A DNA stretch of 64,000 nt from Brienomyrus brachyistius (Eukaryota > Chordata > Actinopteri > Osteoglossiformes > Mormyridae): NCBI RefSeq assembly GCF_023856365.1, contig NC_064543.1, forward strand, positions 8,024,452-8,088,451. The letters run 5' to 3'. The notes below the pieces were generated by a model. That model was not told the DNA's origin and did no database searches. It saw only the letters and a list, made by a program, of their open reading frames with translations. Both the position numbers and the translations under genes were made by a program. Positions 31,565-64,000 of the stretch are shown one piece after another; position 1 is the stretch's first letter; each line of letters begins with the position of its first letter.

Positions 31565-32335
31565 TTTCCCCTAAAAAATAGAAACCAAGCATTTTAGATC
31601 TTGGAGTTTAACGCATACCAGATGGTACAATGGGTGGGATATCCTCCTCCCTCTCCAGTATGAAACCAGTTCAGAGCAGTTCTAGCAATCAGTTACACGA
31701 TTCACTAAGATTGCACAAAACCAGAAAAGTATGTCCTCGGGATGGGGCGTGGATCATTTCCTTTACACGTAATTAATCAAATATTTGGGATCTAGTCAAG
31801 AATTCGGTACAAGGTGTCTATTAAAAGCGCCGCATGCACGTAATTACTGAAAAATGAAGCCAAATGGAAAACGTATACATGATTTAATTCTTAAACATTA
31901 AATAATTTTTAAAACGTATCCATAAAACTGAAACATGTGATACGCGACCGTCAACCCAAGTCCCTATAACCAGCTACAGTGTAACCGAATTAAACACTCT
32001 GTACTTTCCATAGCAGCAAGGCGAGTTTGATTAAGAGATCGCACACTGCCAGCTACACTGATAAATTATAGCTACATCCACATGTAACTATAATTATTTC
32101 GGTTTCTGATTGTTATACACAATTTTTATACAGCGCACGTTTTATCTGTCATTGACAATGAGCCGAGACACAAAGGACACACAGCAACAAAAAAAGTCTA
32201 TACCGAGACCTTTAAATTAGCGAGGATTATCGGGTGTTTCCTGTACACAGACACTCGAACTAAGTTGCCATAAAATCAAAATTTAACACCAAGACATGCA
32301 AACATTTAAAAATAAAGAGAAGACGAAGGACTCAC

Positions 32336-32400
32336 CTCCCAGAGACACGAAAGAAACTCACAGTTTTTCATCTGCGCGAAGGAGGGGGGGGAGTTGACCT
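32336..32400 (-). other. Probable non-coding first exon and promoter of bcl2l10
   Basis: On the minus strand a strong donor (CTGGGAG|GTGAGTCC) ends at 32336. It would join the acceptor at about 31571, seven bases before the bcl2l10 ATG. The exon start is a guess. A long T tract at 32409-32429 (+ strand) lies immediately upstream. Confidence 0.45.
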
Positions 32401-32429
32401 TTTTCAGACTCTCTTCCGGTTTTTTTTTT

Positions 32430-34000
32430 TTTTTTTTTAAATTTCCATTACGCCTCCCGCACGTCAGATTTTACGGTAAATTTTTATTTATGTCGGGGGC
32501 GTCTCGTTTATCTATACGTAGCTTCTGGTCAGAAACGTTTATTTCTGTCTCTCACACCAACACTGTAAAAAACACAATTTCCCGTTATACAAAAAAAAAC
32601 CCGACTGATTTCCAGTATTTTAAATATCGTTTATTACATTTGTTACATAGATTTGTGTACAATACTTCCAGCATGAAATTTTGTTACATTCAAATATAGA
32701 TCTCTACGGCAAAATATTAAGATTACAGAAATACTGCGAGTGCATTTGTCACATAAAACTGTCGTTTTTCTAGAGCACTGATGTTTTTGACTGCATATAA
32801 GGTCAACTAAGAATATCCAACTGGTCTCTCGTGCCATATCTAGAAATTTTTGGAAAGAGCGATGGCATTAATTTTGAATCCAATGTTTTACTTTCGAACG
32901 AGGAAACTGAAACAGAACAATGTTTGACCAACAGCCAGGACAAATTAAAATCACACATTTTCAACCAGTCTTCTACACTTTAAGATTTGAGAATAATGTA
33001 ACAAATTCCATATTATCTGGAATTGTTTTCTTTTGTTCCCCCTGTCATTTTCTAGTTAGTGAAATCCGGAGGATAGAGCTAATGCGAGTCTGTGAAATCC
33101 TGTTCTGGTCAAAAATGTTGCTCATAAAAATAGCACGTTATGTCATCAAAGTACAAAATATTATTAGTGCCTAAATATTACAGCCACAGAACAAACTAAT
33201 TTCAAGTGCATTTTTCTAATTAGATACGATTTTAAACTACAACATTCTGTCATCTGTGTAGTAGGGTAAAGGACATTTCTGTGGGTGCAATTTTTGTGTT
33301 TCCTAGATGTCGATAATTATTAATAACAAGAAGGATGAAATACTAATTTGTATTAGTTTTGCATCTAGGAAGTCAGACAGAGGACGTAAAACCCATCCAA
33401 GAACATGGAAACCGCCTTTTGTTCCCATTAAGCACATATCCATATAATGTTAATACGATAAAGGCTTTCCAGGCCCTGGAAAGAGATTCCATCTAAATAA
33501 GCAGGGATTGTTTTTTGCACCATTAGAAATCATCCAGCCAGGCTCATTGTCGTCTGTGGCAAATCCTGGGAAGCAGTGCATCCTGGGAAGGATGGGATTC
33601 ATCCAGGGCACCTGCCCGTCACATATAAATAACCCTTATGGGCATGTCGGATCTCAAAGTATCTTAAAGGATTGGTTGTGAAAGTGGGAGGGAGCACAAA
33701 TAAAATGAGGGGGCGGATCACCTCCACCCCATGACAGAGGTGGGGGCAACTACCTATTGCACAGCTGTGCTGTCTAGAGACAGTAAATCTGCAATACGTA
33801 AACGAAACGCACAAACAAACATGTGACATGGGCAACCACATAAAGGCAGAATATGCATCCAGGCAGGGAGGGGGGGCTTTTGGTTCAGCAGTTTAAACAC
33901 AGGCTAATGATACATCGATACTATTTTCTGAATCGCAATGGAAAACGAAAGCTGATGTGTCCCTTAACCGCACATCCGCTTATCGTGGAGGGTTATATAT
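32430..34000. other. Intergenic sequence between bcl2l10 and gnb5
   Basis: AT-rich, with no exon I can support and only short scattered ORFs. The gnb5 3' UTR probably ends at the right edge, where a minus-strand AATAAA lies at 34040-34045. Confidence 0.6.
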
Positions 34001-34039
34001 ACACGTGTGGCTAAAGGGCTTTCCACTTAGATGACGACA

Positions 34040-34045
34040 TTTATT
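34040..34045 (-). terminator. Candidate gnb5 poly(A) signal
   Basis: AATAAA on the minus strand, 117 bp beyond the gnb5 stop at 34162-34164. If used, it gives a very short 3' UTR. Confidence 0.4.
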
Positions 34046-34161
34046 CGTGTTACCAGAGGCTTCCCAGGAAACCACCTCTAACAATGTATGACCGTCCTGA
34101 TTGGCTGGCCATTGTAGAATTTCTTTGCTCAATCGGAATCCCCGTTCACCGCAGAAATATC

Positions 34162-43340
<9,179 letters not shown>

Positions 43341-44450
43341 CTTTGGGAGAGATGACGGACAGACAGAGGGTAAAAAAAATTAACCGAGGAGGAGGATGTT
43401 TTCTCTCTATTTTGCGTTTCTTCGCGAGGTGCCTGAAACAACAGGCTCCACGGTCCCCTCACAGCTGATGCGGCTGGAGTGACGTCACCAGCAAGAAGCT
43501 TCCCCGATAGCGCCGAAAACTAGTCGCTCTCTTAAGCCTCATCAGAGTACATTATTTAAATATAAAAATACGATTTCCCGAACGGTTTTGTAACTCATGA
43601 GGTGTCTGATGTATACGGACATTAGCTTCCATAGAAACAATGTTTCGTCTTAATCCAGAGATATTCATAACGCATCGTACATAAATTCTAGACCGCTTGC
43701 TATTAACAGTTATATTAGCCTTCGATGTATTTGGTTACTAAACTTACACTATTTTCAGGTGTCGAAAAACGTTACCTTTCACATTGACAGCATGTCTCAT
43801 ATTTACTACAGTTTGATTTCTTTGCGGTATGGTATAAACATTGCAGCAGTTCATATAAAACTGGGCACAGGGAGAAGTTGCAGGCAGTTAACGGAACAGA
43901 CATTTGCGCGATAACCTGGCCTGACCCAGAGGCGTAGGACTCCATTCCGACGGTAAAAGGCATGTGTGGCTCTCGGGTCTGGCAGATGTGTATTCACTGT
44001 GGGTGTTTGCTTAAAAAAACAACTTAATGTGTTATAAGCCAGAAAGCAAACTAGCATTTTAAAAACTCTGGATCACAACCAAGCCGCCACAGAATAAAAA
44101 TATCTTGGCTCTAATGATCATGTGAAGAATAATTAATACATTATTATGTATTGTTTCAATTAACAACAAACACCAAAGTTAAACACTGAATAAATCAATA
44201 CTGCTTTAAGAGGGAATTTTGAAATTTCAGCATTATGATATTGGAAATACTGGTGTTGGAGACCAAGGTTGTATTATAAGCTGAGTCTGGCTGGGACGGA
44301 CTCCCAAACTTCACTATGCTACACATGGGCGGCAAACGCAGACTCCTGGCAAACATCAGCGATTAACATGTATCGGTGGTGTGACCCTGAGAAGATACGG
44401 ATGTGGTTCGTGTCTTGGGTGAGGGCGACTATTTGCAGAGGGACCCCTAC
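43341..44450 (-). promoter_or_regulatory. Sequence between the two gnb5 first exons; candidate short-form promoter with CRE
   Basis: A consensus cAMP-response element (TGACGTCA, 43480-43487) lies about 140 bp upstream of the short-form ATG, in a locally GC-richer stretch. An acceptor-like CTCTCCCAAAG directly precedes that ATG, so the same ATG exon can be joined to the long-form exon. The rest, about 43.5-44.4 kb, is AT-rich with no feature I can support. Confidence 0.4.
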
Positions 44451-44576
44451 CCGCTCCACGCACAGTGAGCAGTAGTTGACCGGCTCATTCTTCAGGTATA
44501 TGTTCATCAGGGGCTTGGTCTCACTGCAGCAGTCACAAGGACCAAAGGTAATGGCCAGGAAGGTCTGGTCACACAT
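44451..44576 (-). CDS. gnb5: Alternative first exon of gnb5 (long, retina-type isoform)
   Basis: This exon encodes 42 residues starting MCDQTFLAITFGPCDCCSET and ending NYCSLCVER, then a donor (CGG|GTAGGG). Joined to the exon at 43340, it gives 395 aa, the length of the mammalian Gbeta5-L isoform found with RGS9 in photoreceptors. As I recall, human also begins MCDQTFL and has 42 extra residues. The Cys pairs at 14/17 and 36/39 are at the same positions as in human. The frame joins exactly if the acceptor is CCCAAAG|ATG. Confidence 0.9.
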
Positions 44577-46180
44577 CTCAGCAGGTGGACAAACCTAGTG
44601 CTGTGGAGAGGAGGAGGAGCCATTGGAGATGCATGCTGACATCAGGGTCACGCCCCTTTCCAACATGCTCCGGATGTAGATACTGCACTGCTGGAATGAG
44701 GCATATGCACAGACTCCTCCCCCCGTTTGGAAACGAACAGCTCTCTATAGGATAATCAAGGTAATCTCCCCCAGGTCAGAATCCCAGCATCAGGAAAACG
44801 CTAACGGCTCCGTCTCAGAGATCACACCAGTGTTCCCAGGCACAGTTCCCAGCTTATGGCGTGAACTAGGCTACTATTAACAGCTGCGTGACACATTTTC
44901 AGAATGTAAATCATAACATCAGTATATAACTGAGAGTCCATATTCAGAAAACATGAGGAAACAGACACTAAAGTAAAAACCATACAAACTATACAGGACA
45001 GACCTGCTTATTACACCCAGATCATTTGCTAGTCAAACAGTTAAAGTGCAACGTACCATAAGAGTTTTATCACCATCGGATGATCTAAATATAGATATCA
45101 AGGAGGCTTTTTAAAGATAATCTACCGAGATAAGACCTGAACATTTTCCATGGTTTAATACTGAAATAAAGATCTGCCAATTATCTTCAGGGCCAAAGCT
45201 GATATGGGCCTGTAAGATCATCTACAGTTCATGCAACAACCTTACTCTGCTCACAAACCCTCAATGGCAACAGTCTAGCTTGAAACATCAGTACACCGCT
45301 GTCAGCTTCAGGTCAATGGCAAGGACACAAAGACGAACAGTTTGGGACAGTCATACCGTACCTTCTGAGGGTGAATCTGCAGGAACAGGTTTCCAAGCGG
45401 CTGTACTGTGTCTTATGTTGGAGACGACCGGCCTTAAAGGGACGTACAGTAAGCTGCTTAGGGTAGAATTAAAGATTTCGCATGTTCAAGGTGTCGCCCG
45501 CAGACCAGACTCTACTGTGCATGCGTGTGTGCATGCGTGTGTGCATGCGTGTGTGCATGTGTACGCACATGCTACATCCATAACTTATTATATGCTGGAA
45601 TATAGCAATTTAATGTCAATACAACTGTACACAGACCCACGTAATGCAAATGTAATTTATGATTTAATAAATGTACACATTGAAAATCAGATATATTTGT
45701 AGCACTTTCAACATTGCTGCATAAAGTATGGAAGCATGTAACAGGGACATAAACAACCCCATCATTTAAGATCATTTAAGATGGAATGTCATCAAGTAGC
45801 GCAGTACTTTCAACCAGCAGGTAAACTTTCATTGGAGAAAAATATACAGTTCACAAAAAAACGAGTTTAGAATTAGAACAGTGACCAATTCATACATTAT
45901 TGTTAAAAACATTAGGACTTCAAAATGACACTGGCATTTGAAGTACATTTGGTAATTACATTTCCGTCATAGTTACACAATCAAAAATGTTTTGTTCTTA
46001 AGAATAATTTACATAATATATTATATACATGTAGTCTATATTCCATTCCAAGATAATTTTCTAAGTGATTTAAATTATATTCATTTATGGGTATAAAACA
46101 GGTCTTCAGACAAAACAAAAAAACATTGACACAATGTGTCTGTGCTGATGACAGATATAGGTGCATAAAATATACATGAC
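44577..46180. other. Region between gnb5 and the end of myo5c
   Basis: The right side (about 46.18-46.52 kb) is presumably myo5c 3' UTR, with a minus-strand AATAAA at 46183-46188. The left side should hold the long-form gnb5 promoter. A short GCATGCGTGT array lies at about 45523-45563. I see no other gene. Confidence 0.5.
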
Positions 46181-46182
46181 CT

Positions 46183-46188
46183 TTTATT
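46183..46188 (-). terminator. Candidate myo5c poly(A) signal
   Basis: AATAAA on the minus strand, 337 bp beyond the myo5c stop. It is plausible but not unique in this AT-rich stretch. Confidence 0.35.
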
Positions 46189-46524
46189 TGAGTGAGTGCA
46201 ACACCGCATTTCCAGGGCACTGTGTTTTCCCCCATGTAAATAACACTTTGTGTAAGGCAGAAAGTTACATTATTTGATTAGCATTATTAATGTATTAAAA
46301 TAGTAACTAATAATTTACTGAATGCAGTTGACACTGATGCTTTGCAGTGCAGGATATTCGTAATAAAAATTTACTTGAAGATTATCAATAATGATTCATA
46401 ATTATTAATCCCTTGACAACTGATATTTAAACATTATATTTGATTCCTCTGATACCTCATTTGACATAATCAGTGTATTTGGATGTAAGAGGCGACCCCC
46501 AGTGTGGTCACATGACCGCGAGCA

Positions 46525-62934
<16,410 letters not shown>

Positions 62935-63260
62935 GGCAACGGCAACACGAACAAGTTAAACATAAAAATAAAACCGCCTTTCCCCGAACAGGAATAGAAG
63001 TGTGTGTGCGCATCCAGTCGTGAAACTTTGCAGCTATCTCAGGTGAGATGTAGTTCCCAAAGTTCCGGGAAAGTTATGACCGCACTCGCCGGTTGAAGAG
63101 AAATTCCGGCTCCTGTTCACCTGCCCGGCGGACTTTGCTCCGTCTGCAACCCGCCCATCGCGTCTTGTGACAAAGCATTTGATATGCAGGGTGTGTCCAT
63201 TTGCACAGGCACTGAGAAAACAAGTGCAGTTTGCGTGTGACACCGTCTACACACAAGAAT
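62935..63260 (-). promoter_or_regulatory. Candidate myo5c 5' UTR and promoter
   Basis: Sequence upstream of the myo5c ATG (62934). It becomes moderately GC- and CpG-richer at about 63080-63170 (CGGACTTTGCTCCG, AACCCGCCCATCGCG). No TATA box is evident. The transcription start is not determinable by eye. Confidence 0.4.
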
Positions 63261-64000
63261 GGTACAGCCTCCTGCAGTATACAGCATAATACATTTAATT
63301 TCTATGGAATGGTAGGGTACTTCGTTTCATTTGACGCAATATCATTGGAGGAGCAAAAGACCGAAAATAAAGGCGACAGCATGTTGTATTTCCTATATAC
63401 ATTGCAGAATTCCTTTATTTATCTATACAGATTGGACATTTCGAAATTATATATTCTATAGTGAACACAGTTGCTAATTACAATCACCGTGACTTACAGA
63501 CATTTCAGATTTTCACGTTTTCACAATTGTTCTTGGAAAGACCAGTTTTTTTTGGGTAACATCGGTCAGACGAGAAACACATTCCTGGTGTTCTGGTATC
63601 ATCTTTTTTATAGTTTCTCGCAGTATAATCATTACCGATTTTATTGGAGTCCATTTTGGAGAATTTCAGCGACTTTCCATTCATTCAGTCATTTACAGGC
63701 GGTAACGCAGTCCTGTTTGAGTGTAAGGTGTCAATGCTCTTCAGGAGCTTTCAATGATATTTATTCAAGTTGTGAAGTCAATCGATGACATTTGCAGGAT
63801 TTCGCGTATAAATTCTGGCAGAAATGAAAGGTGAAGACTTAATCAAATATTAAGAAAAACACCCAAGCGAAGCCCAGCCATTGATCGGATTAACTTGCTG
63901 ACCACCGAAATTTCATGCAGAAGTTAATGCAATGTATAAAATGAACGAAGTAAATTTAAATACGGTAATCAAACAGATGTTTACCCTAATATGTTAGTAA
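63260..64000. other. Upstream flank, nothing recognised
   Basis: AT-rich sequence with short ORFs only. I see no exon, repeat array or element with clear ends. Confidence 0.6.

Overview
This 64 kb window is vertebrate genomic DNA, almost certainly from a ray-finned fish (teleost). It has long introns with GT..AG ends, non-coding 5' exons, AATAAA signals, many microsatellites, TIR-bounded elements (MITEs), a decayed Tc1-like transposon and tRNA-derived SINEs. There are no bacterial or viral genes. The gene order is mapk6 (+), bcl2l10/nrz (-), gnb5 (-), myo5c (-), which as I recall is the order in human 15q21 (MAPK6-BCL2L10-GNB5-MYO5C). I could not pin down the species.

Layout. At 1-2772 lie a hairpin MITE, CpG-rich candidate promoter sequence and an unexplained exon-like block. 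mapk6 (ERK3) has five coding exons at 2773-9425 (736 aa) and a 3' UTR reaching about 10.6 kb. From 10.6 to 28.9 kb I see no gene, only MITEs, a SINE, minisatellites, a direct duplication and a comparatively repeat-poor stretch at 22-24.9 kb. bcl2l10 has two coding exons at 29822-31564 (176 aa) and a probable non-coding first exon near 32.34 kb. gnb5 has 11 coding exons at 34162-43340 (353 aa), plus an alternative first exon at 44451-44576 that gives the 395-aa long form. myo5c has 41 coding exons at 46525-62934 (1733 aa). From 63 to 64 kb there is upstream sequence with no recognised gene.

I rebuilt all four genes exon by exon. Every junction keeps the frame, and the totals match the vertebrate families (353 and 395 aa for the two gnb5 forms; 1733 aa for myo5c against 1742 in human, from memory). 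The four genes do not form a pathway: ERK3 is an atypical MAP kinase, Nrz a Bcl-2 regulator at mitochondria/ER, Gbeta5 the partner of R7 RGS proteins, and myosin Vc an actin motor. They are neighbours through ancestral linkage.

Nothing here is clearly a new biological system. The points most worth a second look are: a tandem triplication of 10 codons in the ERK3 tail; a stop-free ERK3 intron whose length is a multiple of three; a hidden 12-nt terminal coding exon in gnb5; paired CxxC motifs in the Gbeta5 long-form N-terminus; repeated exon cassettes and a GC-AG intron in the myo5c coiled coil; a 45-bp minisatellite abutting a myo5c splice donor; and a MITE lying 18 bp from a gnb5 exon.
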